NCBI RefSeq assembly: GCF_001042655.1
Contig: NZ_AP012332.1
Coordinates: 1,488,001 to 1,552,000, forward strand
Reading direction: 5' to 3'
DNA: 64,000 nucleotides
From: Gardnerella vaginalis ATCC 14018 = JCM 11026
GTDB lineage: Bacteria; Actinomycetota; Actinomycetes; Actinomycetales; Bifidobacteriaceae
Shown: one piece after another, positions 18,559 through 27,708 of the stretch
How the letters are laid out: the number at the start of each line of letters is the position of its first letter
How positions within the stretch are numbered: position 1 is the first letter of the stretch
Made by a program: the position numbers and the translations under genes
The notes under the pieces: generated by a model
Seen by the model: the letters and a program-made list of their open reading frames with translations, nothing else
Told to the model about the DNA's origin: nothing
Databases searched by the model: none

Positions 18559-18795
18559 ATGAGCAAGGACTCTATAAAACTTATTAAAAAAACGCTTATT
18601 TGGATTCTTAAGTGGGCAATATTTACAGCAATCGAATTCCTTCTTTTGTACGTTGCGATTATTTCTTGGAATCATGATTTTGCACAATTCATGCACGAAT
18701 ACAGAGATGCTATTATTCCATTTATGGCAGCAACCGGAGCCATGATAGCAACAACGATTCGCAACGAAGGAACTATTTTTGAAGTCAAGGAGTAA
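18559..18795 (+). CDS. small two-helix membrane protein
   Basis: 78 aa from ATG 18559, with GGAAGGGA upstream (the TTG at 18541 lacks one). Hydrophobic segments at about 11-35 (WILKWAIFTAIEFLLLYVAII) and 52-68 (AIIPFMAATGAMIATTI). Ends about 60 bp before the putative small RNA. Function unknown. Confidence 0.6.
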   Translation: MSKDSIKLIKKTLIWILKWAIFTAIEFLLLYVAIISWNHDFAQFMHEYRDAIIPFMAATGAMIATTIRNEGTIFEVKE

Positions 18796-18821
18796 GGTGA
18801 TTATGGCGCTAAAACGCAATA

Positions 18822-18851
18822 TTGCAAACAATAAACAATTTATGATATAAT
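18822..18851 (+). promoter_or_regulatory. sigma-70-like promoter of a putative small RNA
   Basis: TTGCAA (18822-18827), 18-bp spacer, TATAAT (18846-18851). The predicted start is about 18858, exactly where the structured element begins. Confidence 0.55.
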
Positions 18852-18857
18852 TTTACT

Positions 18858-18920
18858 ACGCCGTGACTGCGCCATATTGTAGGTTTGAGGTTAATCTTCA
18901 ACACGGCGTCTATTTTTATT
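18858..18920 (+). ncRNA. putative structured small RNA next to a DUF3800 gene
   Basis: The closing stem ACGCCGTG (18858-18865) / CACGGCGT (18902-18909) is perfect and is followed by CTATTTTTATT, terminator-like. Inside, TTGAGG-ttaat-CTTCAA forms a second hairpin with one G-U pair. It ends a few bases before the stop codon of the DUF3800 gene, which faces it on the other strand. Candidate structured RNAs associated with DUF3800 genes are known from comparative genomics; whether this is one of them was not tested. The alternative is a simple bidirectional terminator. Confidence 0.5.
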
Positions 18921-18923
18921 ATT

Positions 18924-19694
18924 TCAATTTTCAATAATACGGCTGCCACTAGGTACAGCCACTACTCCAAATCCTTCCGCTTTACCTTGACTATTTCTAC
19001 GAACGTTATTTCTTATCATATTATAAAAAGTTGAATCTCTTTTAGAACATTTTCTATAAACTGCTCCTGCAACTAAATCTGCAAACTGCACACCTACACT
19101 GTGATGAGAAGCTGCTATAAATAATCCTTCAATTAGATTGTTATAATCAGCTCGATGTGAGTCATGATTATTGAGTAGATCAAAATGGAAATCATCAAGT
19201 TGCTTATTTTGTTTACTATTACGAGCATCAATAACTATCATTCCATAAACTTTTGTACCAGCATTTTTACTTAAATCTTGAAGATAATACTGAAAACGTT
19301 CACATATTTTTTCAAACGCAGTGTGATACATATTTTCAGCATTGCCATCTTTATATTTATCGTAATACTCCTTAGTGTTCACTACAGCAGCAATAATTTT
19401 AAAATCTTCATTTTCCGAAATCAGCTTAAACAGATTCTCACGCAATTCATTCAATTCATTAACACTCAAATTAGAAAGAGGCGTGGTCTCGTTGCTTAAT
19501 GGATGATTAATGAAATAACGCCACTTAACTTCCCCCTCAATCCCATATTTCTTTTTTAATCCATGCAGATTACTTTGTAATGATTTCCATTGCGATTCTG
19601 GAATGACTAATCCGCCCAAAACAAAATAAGGATTTTGCTCTACAGCATCACGTTTAGGAGCGGTTCCACTCTCGTCCAAAAAAAGAATTTGCAT
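18924..19694 (-). CDS. DUF3800 family protein
   Basis: 256 aa. Typical DUF3800 start LFLDESGT with conserved acidic residues, the mid-protein VYGMIVIDARNSKQNKQL and the C-terminal signature GVQFADLVAGAVYRK. The family has a predicted RNase-H-like fold with Asp/Glu active-site residues (DES, VIDAR, ADL here) and is common in mobile and defence contexts; no reaction is proven. Stand-alone gene facing the putative small RNA. Confidence 0.85.
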   Translation of the reverse strand: MQILFLDESGTAPKRDAVEQNPYFVLGGLVIPESQWKSLQSNLHGLKKKYGIEGEVKWRYFINHPLSNETTPLSNLSVNELNELRENLFKLISENEDFKIIAAVVNTKEYYDKYKDGNAENMYHTAFEKICERFQYYLQDLSKNAGTKVYGMIVIDARNSKQNKQLDDFHFDLLNNHDSHRADYNNLIEGLFIAASHHSVGVQFADLVAGAVYRKCSKRDSTFYNMIRNNVRRNSQGKAEGFGVVAVPSGSRIIEN

Positions 19695-19792
19695 GAGAAT
19701 ATTTTATATGAAATATTCAACATTCTACAGTTATAAACACAGCACAGCTACTATTGCACTATTAATTAGATTATGCAAATATTTATAAACTA

Positions 19793-19820
19793 TTGTATTT
19801 AATACAAATACGAGTATACT
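19793..19820 (+). promoter_or_regulatory. candidate promoter of the phase-variable adhesin
   Basis: TTGTAT (19793-19798), 16-bp spacer, TATACT (19815-19820), about 90 bp before the ATG at 19908. Confidence 0.45.
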
Positions 19821-19907
19821 TTTACCTTCTACAGGTGTAGTGTAGAAACTGTATTAATACGATGCATTAACTAGCGCCCAACTTCAGCGGACAATATGGA
19901 GCTAACA

Positions 19908-22900
19908 ATGAGAAGAAATAATAAATATAAAGGCATGCGCATACTTACTGCTTCAACTATCATTGCAGCAATGTCGCTACTTTCTGTATATCCAATAAGT
20001 GCATTAGCTATTACCCCCCCCCCCATCAACAGAAGTAACCGTAACTAACCCAGCTCCAAAAACACAACTTGTTGTAGATGGCACAAACGGATCAGACACA
20101 AACGATGGATCTGAAAGTAAGCCATTAAAAACTATTCAAAAAGCTCTTGAAAAAACTGCACAAAAACCTGCAAATATTACCATTAAAGGCAATTTTTCAC
20201 TTAATACACCTGTAGAAATTCCACAAGACATTACACTTTCTATCGATAAATCCGGCGCCACAATAACAGGCTCAAATAATACCAACGATGGAATCACGCT
20301 GAAATCTGGTTCCACACTTCGCGGTGACGGCGAATTGAAAATGACTGCATTTAAGGTAGCTCTTACAGCGGAAAAAGGCTCTCTTATTACAGATGGCACA
20401 TACACTTTCAAAGATAACGCAGTAGAAGACAGTCACGGAATTTACCTTGCGGGAACAGTAAAAGGCACAAGCAAAGATAAATTAAAAATTACTGCTGATG
20501 ACAAATGTAATACAGGTTTTTATGCTGATGGTATTACTTTCGAAAATGCTACTATTAACGTTAAATCACAAATTCGCACATGGTTTGACGCATATGATTT
20601 AACTTTGAAAAATTCTTCACTTACTGTAGCAGGCTTCGGAATGTCATACTATGTAAACAAATTAAACATGGACAATTCGGAGTTTGTGATTAATAAAATT
20701 GGTTGGAGACACTCAACTGGTTTAACAATTCAAGGCGACTCAACTGTTACCAATAATTCACGAATTGTTGCTAATGCAGGATCTACTGCAGGCATTTCCG
20801 TTGGAATATCAAATGGAAAATTAGCCGTTACCAACTCTACTCTTGAATTTAATAATGGTGGCGCTGGCGGCTTAAATGTAAATAGCGGAAAAGTAATTCT
20901 CACCAATTCTACAATCAAAGGTGATGGAAAAAATAGTGGAGCGCTTTTTGGAGCTCAAAACAGTGGATCTATTGAACTTAAGGGAGACTGCTTAATAGAT
21001 AGCCCAGCAAATAAAAATGCAGACGGTGGAGCTGGAACAGGAAATAACTATGTTGTGACTGGAGGCTCACACATGGTTACATATGCTCCTGGATATCACA
21101 GCAACAAGGGAAGCACTGTTCCTGTAAACGGTGAAGAAAACGGTAACGAAAAGCTAAGTCTCTTTACTCTTGCTGATAGTTCTGTGAATGAGATAAAACC
21201 AATTAACAAAAAAGGAAATACCTACATATACTCAGTTAATAAAGCTTCTAAAGATAACGAAAAGCACGTATGGGTTCCAGCAGCAAAAGTGACATTCGAG
21301 CTCAATGATACAAAAGCTGAGGATTCTAAAAAAGCTAAAGGAGCTATATTCTCTGACTCTTCAACTAAAGCAAAAGAATCCCTTGCTATACGCGGTTACG
21401 CATTAAACTTTGCAAAAACAGTGGCAGGAGGAAGTACTGAAGTACCAGCAAATCCAATTGCTCCTGGATATAAGTTCCTCGGGTGGTTCTGCAAAAACGC
21501 TCAGCATAGCGAGCAAAAATTTACTGAAAAAATGATAATTAAAAGCGACACAACAGTGTACGCAAAGTGGGAAAAAGATTCCTCATCTTATGCTGTTCGC
21601 TACCATAATTGCGCTCAAGATGATGCAACATACATTGTTAGTGAAACTAGTCCAAAACGCACTAGCAAAGTTCTTTCATTCTACGAAGTTGTTAAAAATA
21701 ATGCAAAATTTGCCCGAAAGGGAATGGTCTTCAAAGGTTGGACTACCGATAAAAACGGCAAAGGCAAGACTGTAAAAGCAGGTAGCAATATTTCTATATC
21801 GCAAAGTGAAAACTTAATTGACTTATATGCAAATTGGGAAGAAAAAGAATTTACAGTAAAATTCTCTGCAAATGGCGGAACTTTCTCCAATAACAGTATA
21901 TTTAAGACAAATACAAAAGTATTTGAGATTAAAAAAGATAAGCGCGGTGGAGATGTTGCTGTTGTTAAGAAAACAGCAACATTTAGCGAAAACAGGACGC
22001 TAATCAATCTTATTAAAAGTTTGGATGATAATGTCAATATAGACACACCTGGCATTAGTGGCAAAGCAGATTCTGATTCAGACACAACTTATACAAATCT
22101 AGCCACGCGCAAATACTACACGCTTAAGAATAAAGATGAATCGTACAGTATATTCGGAATTACGATTGGAAGTTACTACTATTGGTTCAAAGACAAGAAT
22201 GGAACTGAAAAAGCTAGTATTGATAACAATTTACGAGTGAACGACGATCTTACCTTCTACCTTAAGTGGGAGATTAATCCAAATGTTAAACAGATACAAC
22301 AGGAGGATATTAATCTTCCTGCAGATTTATTAACTGGCGAGAACACAGCAACTACAGCGTATAAAGTTACTCCAGGACAAACTATTGATTTCACTGGCAC
22401 AATCACAGCTTCAGTAGTAAAAGACCAAATGAAGACGATAGAAAAGAAATTTAACACAGTAAATGCGAAAGATTATGACAAAATTACTCTCGAAGATATG
22501 ACATCTTCGTTCATGGCTACATTTACTATCCCAGACGGTTTAACGCTGCCTGAAAATATCACAAAAAATACACTTAAGCTCGATGGGTTCTCAGATACTT
22601 TTGCTATCCAGGATGTGCAAGTTAAAGACAAGACTGTAACAGTTACTATTAATTTGAAATCTGGCATTACAACGTATGCAGCATTGCAGACAGCAGTACA
22701 AACAAATCTTGGCGACGCAATGAAAATCACTATTCCGGGAATAAAGATAAATCAAGATTTCTCCGGAAAAGCTACAATCGTTGGAACAGTATCTGGCTCA
22801 TTCCACGCAGCTGCAACATTTAATGGAACAACGAAATTATTTGACTTTACTTGGAACGGCTCACAAACAAACGATGGTAAGAACTCTGACGCAGCAGCAG

Positions 22901-23292
22901 GCGCTAATGATATTTCTCTCACCGTAGAATATGATCCACAAACTCCTCCGACACCTCCAACGCCACCTACACCGCCTACGCCTGTTCCTGAACCTACGCC
23001 TGTTCCTGAACCTACGCCTGTTCCTGAACCTACGCCTGTTCCTGAACCAACACCAAAACAAACACCAGAAAAAACACCATGGCCAAAATATAAGCCGACT
23101 CCAGAAAAAACACCAAACATTACGCCACTACCAAAAGAAAATCCAAATAATAAAATCGTAGAAAAACGCAAAAATGATAATAACCAACTTCCAAAAACAG
23201 GAAGCGCAATATCACTAACCGCTTTTTCTACAATTTTAACGTTTGGACTTGCTGAAATCATAGCAAAAATTAAAGCACATAAAAATAAATAA
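19908..23292 (+). CDS. LPKTG cell-wall adhesin, phase-variable, in the OFF state
   Basis: ATG 19908 (GGAG upstream) opens a signal peptide (ILTASTIIAAMSLLSVYPISALA). A run of eleven C (20014-20024) follows, and this frame ends at TAA 20046. The adhesin body is open in the next frame from the C run itself (PSTEVTVTNPAP...) to 23292; ten or thirteen C would join both parts, about 1127 aa. The first methionine in that frame, at 20335, has no ribosome site. Domains: right-handed beta-helix (to about 21200), two Listeria-Bacteroides-type repeats (FLGWFCKN...YAKWEK; FKGWTTDK...YANWEE), a Pro/Thr/Glu stalk with PVPEPT repeats, then LPKTG, hydrophobic helix and Lys-rich tail for sortase anchoring. 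Confidence 0.85.
20014..20024 (+). repeat. poly-C tract (C11) controlling adhesin frame
   Basis: Eleven C between the signal peptide and the mature body. Changes of one base by polymerase slippage move the downstream body in or out of frame. Confidence 0.85.
22975..23052 (+). repeat. 18-bp tandem repeat in the adhesin stalk
   Basis: CCTGTTCCTGAACCTACG recurs in tandem from 22981 (three full copies and a partial one), encoding PVPEPT units. Copy number changes would alter stalk length without frameshift. Confidence 0.8.
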
Positions 23293-23322
23293 ACAATAAT
23301 TTCATAAGAAAAAAACAAACAA

Positions 23323-23366
23323 AATAGGGGTTAGTATTGTAAACAACTGCACTACTAACCCCTATT
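23323..23366 (+). terminator. hairpin downstream of the adhesin
   Basis: AATAGGGGTTAGTA (23323-23336) pairs perfectly with TACTAACCCCTATT (23353-23366). No long T-run follows, so efficiency is uncertain; it could serve both convergent units. Confidence 0.6.
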
Positions 23367-23387
23367 AATTACACGCAAATATTCAAC

Positions 23388-23422
23388 AATATAATCACGA
23401 TTATTATAGTCACGATTATATT
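23388..23422. repeat. AT-rich inverted repeat, relative of 10114-10165
   Basis: AATATAATC (23388-23396) and GATTATATT (23414-23422), with CACGATTAT repeated inside. Nearly matches one arm of the element at 10114-10165. Confidence 0.6.
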
Positions 23423-23444
23423 AATAAAGTAAGGTAGTTCAAGA

Positions 23445-24068
23445 TTATTTTGCGGATTGAATTGAAGCCTCTTGGCGAGCAACGTCAAGCGCTTTATTGA
23501 AGGCATCACTAGTCCAACTTGCTCCAGCAACAACCGAAATATGCAAATCTTTCAACGGCTTTCCAACGATTTTTCCTGGAATAGCCTCACTAAAAGCGCT
23601 CATGTGTTTTTTGGAGATTGGCGTAAACGGATGAGACGTTATTTGCACACTGCTAATATTTCCATTTGCAACGCTTAAATTCACGTCAATGCTATCTTCT
23701 GCAACTGGCCCATACTTAGCTTTTATTTTGTAATCGCCATCTTTGTAATTGCCAGTGTCTGTTTTAGGCGAATTTTGCTGATTTTGCTGATTTTGCGAAT
23801 CCTCACTTTGTGCAGAAGCGTGCGATTGTTGAGCACCAGAATCGTAAGATTTCGAAGCATTGCCACTATCGTTTTCGCTTTGACCAGAGTTTCCTGCAAA
23901 CTCATCATTCATTGGAACGGCACTTGGCTCGCCGCAAGATGCAAGAAGCGCACTTGAGCTAGCCAAAACCGCAATCGCAGCAACCGTTTTTGCAATTTTT
24001 TTAGACTTCAAATCATCACGCAAATTAGTGCAGCGTGAAACATTGTGAAACATATTGTCTAAAATCAT
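23445..24068 (-). CDS. FMN-binding domain lipoprotein of the iron-uptake operon
   Basis: 207 aa. Basic start, hydrophobic helix and lipobox ALLASC near residue 45, then a 60-residue linker rich in Ser, Gln, Asn and Asp. The C-terminal FMN-binding domain (about 110-207) has YKDGDYKIKAKYGPV and ends with VVAGASWTSDAFNKAL, the covalent-flavin motif (usually SGATxTS; Ser replaces the usual Thr acceptor). Probably an extracytoplasmic electron carrier. Last gene of the operon, in the place where the Campylobacter P19 locus has thioredoxin-like genes. ApbE (37141) would attach the FMN. Confidence 0.8.
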   Translation of the reverse strand: MILDNMFHNVSRCTNLRDDLKSKKIAKTVAAIAVLASSSALLASCGEPSAVPMNDEFAGNSGQSENDSGNASKSYDSGAQQSHASAQSEDSQNQQNQQNSPKTDTGNYKDGDYKIKAKYGPVAEDSIDVNLSVANGNISSVQITSHPFTPISKKHMSAFSEAIPGKIVGKPLKDLHISVVAGASWTSDAFNKALDVARQEASIQSAK

Positions 24069-24123
24069 AAATCATCGCCTTTAAATCTTAAATTAAAACT
24101 ATGCGCAACTAATCATTTAAAAA

Positions 24124-24969
24124 CTAATCATCTAAATTCGCTAATTTAGGTGACTTAGTAGGCTCATGATTTTGCAAAGATTGCGCAACGCTTTCATCAA
24201 CATGTGCACTCGTAAACGCAGGCTTGCCACCAATCGCCTCGTACTCTTTGCGCGCAACCTCATTATTCCAACGTTCGCCAACAAGCACACCGTGGTTGAG
24301 CATAATTTCACGATCCGCGCATTGAGCTACCAAAGAATCGTGCGTTACAACAATAATCGTAGTGCCCTGGGAATGAAGCTGCTTAAATAAGTCTAGTACA
24401 ATCTGCTCATTCTTTTCGTCCAAATTACCAGTCGGTTCATCCGCAAGAAGCAACTTCGGGCAGTTAATAAGCGCACGAGCAACACAAACACGCTGCTGTT
24501 CGCCGCCAGAAAGCTGGCTCGGCAAATGATGCGCGCGATCCTTCAAGCCAACGCGTTCCAAGGCTTCCATTGCTTGCGATTCATCTACAACTGAATGATA
24601 ATATTGCGCAACCATCACATTTTCTACGGCTGTTAAATGTGGCACAAGATAAAACTTTTGAAACACAAGACCGATTACGTTTTTGCGAACGTCTGCAAGC
24701 TGGCCCGCGTTCAAATCCTCGAGTTTGCGGCCTTGCAAAGCAACAGAGCCTTTAGACGGCGAATCCATGCACCCAATAATATTCATCAGCGTAGTTTTGC
24801 CAGAACCGCTCGAGCCAACAATCGAAAGCCACTCGCCTTGCGGCACAGTAAGCGACAAATCGTCAACAGCGCGAAGAGAGCCGTAAATCTTGGAAACATG
24901 GTCCAAAGTCAACAGCATTTCTGGCTCAGCTTTTGTGCTCTCCAGCTTAGTTTCTTTATTTTCTGTCAT
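24124..24969 (-). CDS. ABC transporter ATP-binding protein (FtsX/MacB-type)
   Basis: 281 aa. Walker [11 protein letters not shown] at about 52, signature [15 protein letters not shown], Walker [14 protein letters not shown] and the switch His in VVTHDS. The sequence class is that of LolD/MacB ATPases, which drive FtsX-like permeases; the two permeases upstream are of that type. A 35-residue tail extends past the ATPase domain. Confidence 0.93.
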   Translation of the reverse strand: MTENKETKLESTKAEPEMLLTLDHVSKIYGSLRAVDDLSLTVPQGEWLSIVGSSGSGKTTLMNIIGCMDSPSKGSVALQGRKLEDLNAGQLADVRKNVIGLVFQKFYLVPHLTAVENVMVAQYYHSVVDESQAMEALERVGLKDRAHHLPSQLSGGEQQRVCVARALINCPKLLLADEPTGNLDEKNEQIVLDLFKQLHSQGTTIIVVTHDSLVAQCADREIMLNHGVLVGERWNNEVARKEYEAIGGKPAFTSAHVDESVAQSLQNHEPTKSPKLANLDD

Positions 24970-25034
24970 ATTAAATCCTTAACCAAAATCCTTAACTAAA
25001 CACTCTAAAATCACTCTAAAAATCACTATAAAAG

Positions 25035-26324
25035 CTATTCTTCTCGAAGCACAATCGCAGGGTCTATTTTTGAAGCGCGCAAAACAGGCGGCAACGCTGC
25101 AACGCAAGACGCTGCAACGCTAAACACAATAGAAAACACAACCAGCCACCAATTTACGCTCAAATCTCTAGAAAACACCATTGACGCAAGCAATCGCGCA
25201 AATCCATACCCCACTGCTGTACCAGCGATTCCGCCAATAAAACCATAAAGCCCAGATTCCGCAGTGAACTCAATGCCAATGCTTTTAGCGCTCGCACCCA
25301 AAGCTTTGCGCAAGCCAATCTCATTTCGGCGCTGCTGCACAATCGAAGAAATCGTAGTGCTTACGCCAACCATCATCAACGCAAGAACAACCAGCGAAAC
25401 AATCCAAAATAGGCTGCGAAGCATAGCAATAATGCCAGTATCTGCCGCCGTAACTTTAGTAACTTGTTGCGCACGAACACGCATAGAAGTCATATCGTTA
25501 ATGCTGCGCACAACAGCATCTACGTTCGGCGCAGAAGACGAGTAAGCAATCACGTCCGCACCGCGCTTAACGCCTGTAAGCGCACGCAAATCCGCGTTAG
25601 TTGCGTAAAGCATGGAATCTTCGGCATCTCCCGTATCTAAAATGCCGCAAACGCGGAAAGTTGTGCCGTGAGTATCCATAATATCTGTGGAAACTCTGCC
25701 TTCAACAAGCTTATTTTGAGAAGATTTATCTGTTTGATTATCTGTTTGATTGCCTGCTTGATTACCTTGCGATTTTTGCGCAAGGCTATCCGAATCCGAG
25801 GAATTATCGCCAGCGCGATACGCGATTGCAATGCGCGAACCAATCTTCAATCCCATAGCCGAAGCAACATCTCGCCCAACCATAACGTTGCCACTGCTAG
25901 GCCAAGCGCCGTCCACGTTCCAATGCTTATTAAGCGACTTAACAGCGGAGACATCCACTCCAGCAAGCACGTACGGAGCCGCATTAATGCGCACATTTTC
26001 GTAACGGTAGGTAGCAAATCGCATAGCACCTTTTGCAAGAACCATGTCGTTAGTGTGCAAAACCATTGCGCGATCAATGCCATTTTTCCACTCGCCTGCA
26101 AGCGGCGTCACAATAATATTCGCTCCGTATGCGCGCATTTCGTCACTCATTTGTTGAGGAACAACAATGCAGATTGCAGCCAAGCAAAATAGCGTAGCGG
26201 CACCAACAAGAGTGGCAACTACTGCCATAAGCGCACGCGACTTTCGGCGAAAAACCGCGCCAAAAAGCATAGTCGCAAACATTGCGCTATTAGAAGTCAT
26301 ACCCGAACCAGATTTAACGCCCAT
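25035..26324 (-). CDS. FtsX-like ABC permease (second of the pair)
   Basis: 429 aa from ATG 26324, which has GGAGGTGC just upstream; the open frame runs further 5' but that part is out of context. One N-terminal helix (RALMAVVATLVGAATLFCLAAICIV), a large extracytoplasmic MacB-like domain (about 60-290), then three helices including GVSTTISSIVQQRRNEIGLRKALGAS, the FtsX signature. The start overlaps the stop of the upstream permease by 11 bp. Equivalent to a permease of the Campylobacter P19 locus. Confidence 0.88.
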   Translation of the reverse strand: MGVKSGSGMTSNSAMFATMLFGAVFRRKSRALMAVVATLVGAATLFCLAAICIVVPQQMSDEMRAYGANIIVTPLAGEWKNGIDRAMVLHTNDMVLAKGAMRFATYRYENVRINAAPYVLAGVDVSAVKSLNKHWNVDGAWPSSGNVMVGRDVASAMGLKIGSRIAIAYRAGDNSSDSDSLAQKSQGNQAGNQTDNQTDKSSQNKLVEGRVSTDIMDTHGTTFRVCGILDTGDAEDSMLYATNADLRALTGVKRGADVIAYSSSAPNVDAVVRSINDMTSMRVRAQQVTKVTAADTGIIAMLRSLFWIVSLVVLALMMVGVSTTISSIVQQRRNEIGLRKALGASAKSIGIEFTAESGLYGFIGGIAGTAVGYGFARLLASMVFSRDLSVNWWLVVFSIVFSVAASCVAALPPVLRASKIDPAIVLREE

Positions 26325-27696
26325 GAAGCACCTCCGCAGGACGCACATGCAAAATAGAGCGAATAGAAGAGCCAGCAGCAGCAAGAACAGTAATCGCAAG
26401 AAGCACAAACACCAGCACAAACACCATTGGTCGAAGCGAAATCGCAGAACCAAACACGCTAAATCCAATCACTTGCGCAACGCCAAAGCCTGCAATCATG
26501 CCAATAAGCGCACCAGCGCATGCAATAACCGCTGTTTCCATAAGCATTAGCCGCGCAACAGCACCATCGCGCGCACCCAGCGCCTTGAGCAGCGCAAGCT
26601 CCCCCGAGCGCTCCGAAATCGCAGCCGCCATAAGATTCGCAACCGCAACAGCCGCCGCAACCAAGCTAAGCGCCGTCATAAGCACCATCACAGCGCGCGT
26701 CTTGTTAAGCACGCTGCCTTGCATAGCCGAAACTTGCCGCACTTGCTTTGCAACAGCGTCTGGAATCACTTCTTCAATTTGGTAAGTAATCGAGCTTGGG
26801 TAGGCTGTGCAATACCACGTCTCCCACTCTTCTTGGCTAAGCGCCGCTGGATTCTTCGCCGCTTTACGCGCTAAATCGTTTTCTGGCGTAGTCAATGCTT
26901 TAACTTCAATCGCCTCAACCATATTTGGCTTGTTTGCAATACGCTGTGCCTGGCTGGAATCCGCGTAAATCGCGTTATTGTCGCTATCTCCAGAATCGTA
27001 GATGCCAACAATTTTAAGTGAGATTTGTCTGCCAGAACGAGTTAGTTTTATTCGCTGACCAACTTTTAGATTATGACTTTTAGCAAGATTTGTGCCAACA
27101 GCGGCCTCGTGCTTAAAATCGCGCGGGAATCTGCCTTCAAGCATCTTCCACCAAGACCGCATTCCTTGCACACCAACAACTGTTGTTTCTCCAGAAGCGA
27201 GCGCAAGCTTGCGATTAAACCACGTGCCAACAATTGGGACTACTGAATTAGCAGATTTAGCAGATTCGGCAGAAGAATTTGCTTTAAGATTTGCTTTAAG
27301 ATTTGCATAAATCGTTAGTTTTGGCGCAAAATTCGTTATGTTAAACGCCCAAAAAATCATTTTGATTTTTGCAGCATCCGATTCCTTCAAAAAAGCGGTA
27401 GATTCTTGACTTTCAGCATCCGCCAAAGTTTGAGAAGTTTGCAAAGTTTGCGAATTACTATAGCCTGACTTTGTGCGAGACACATACAAGTCGTTCACAA
27501 CAGCATTCGACTTAGGCTGAACAATAATATTGGACCCGTAAGAGCTAAGCTCCGCGTTAATTTTGTCTCCAACGTCGTAAACAACGCTAAGCATTGCAAC
27601 GCTTACACACGCACTCAAGCACACAACAATCGCTATAAGAACTCGCTTTTTAATCTGCCTTGCAAGAGATCGCGCAACCATTCGAATCATAAACAT
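26314..27696 (-). CDS. FtsX-like ABC permease (first of the pair)
   Basis: 460 aa from ATG 27696 (AGGAG nine bases upstream; a TTG at 27702 is too close to it). N-terminal helix (RVLIAIVVCLSACVSVAMLSVVYDVGD), extracytoplasmic domain to about 330, then helices with AAAISERSGELALLKALGARDGAVARL. Partner of the permease at 25035-26324. Both probably form the channel powered by the ATPase at 24124. Confidence 0.88.
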   Translation of the reverse strand: MFMIRMVARSLARQIKKRVLIAIVVCLSACVSVAMLSVVYDVGDKINAELSSYGSNIIVQPKSNAVVNDLYVSRTKSGYSNSQTLQTSQTLADAESQESTAFLKESDAAKIKMIFWAFNITNFAPKLTIYANLKANLKANSSAESAKSANSVVPIVGTWFNRKLALASGETTVVGVQGMRSWWKMLEGRFPRDFKHEAAVGTNLAKSHNLKVGQRIKLTRSGRQISLKIVGIYDSGDSDNNAIYADSSQAQRIANKPNMVEAIEVKALTTPENDLARKAAKNPAALSQEEWETWYCTAYPSSITYQIEEVIPDAVAKQVRQVSAMQGSVLNKTRAVMVLMTALSLVAAAVAVANLMAAAISERSGELALLKALGARDGAVARLMLMETAVIACAGALIGMIAGFGVAQVIGFSVFGSAISLRPMVFVLVFVLLAITVLAAAGSSIRSILHVRPAEVLHGR

Positions 27697-27708
27697 TTGC
27701 AAGCACTC

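Noticed and set aside
18804..18851. 15-codon frame with AAGGTG ahead of the putative small RNA
   Set aside because: It overlaps the -35 and -10 elements and is too short to distinguish from chance.
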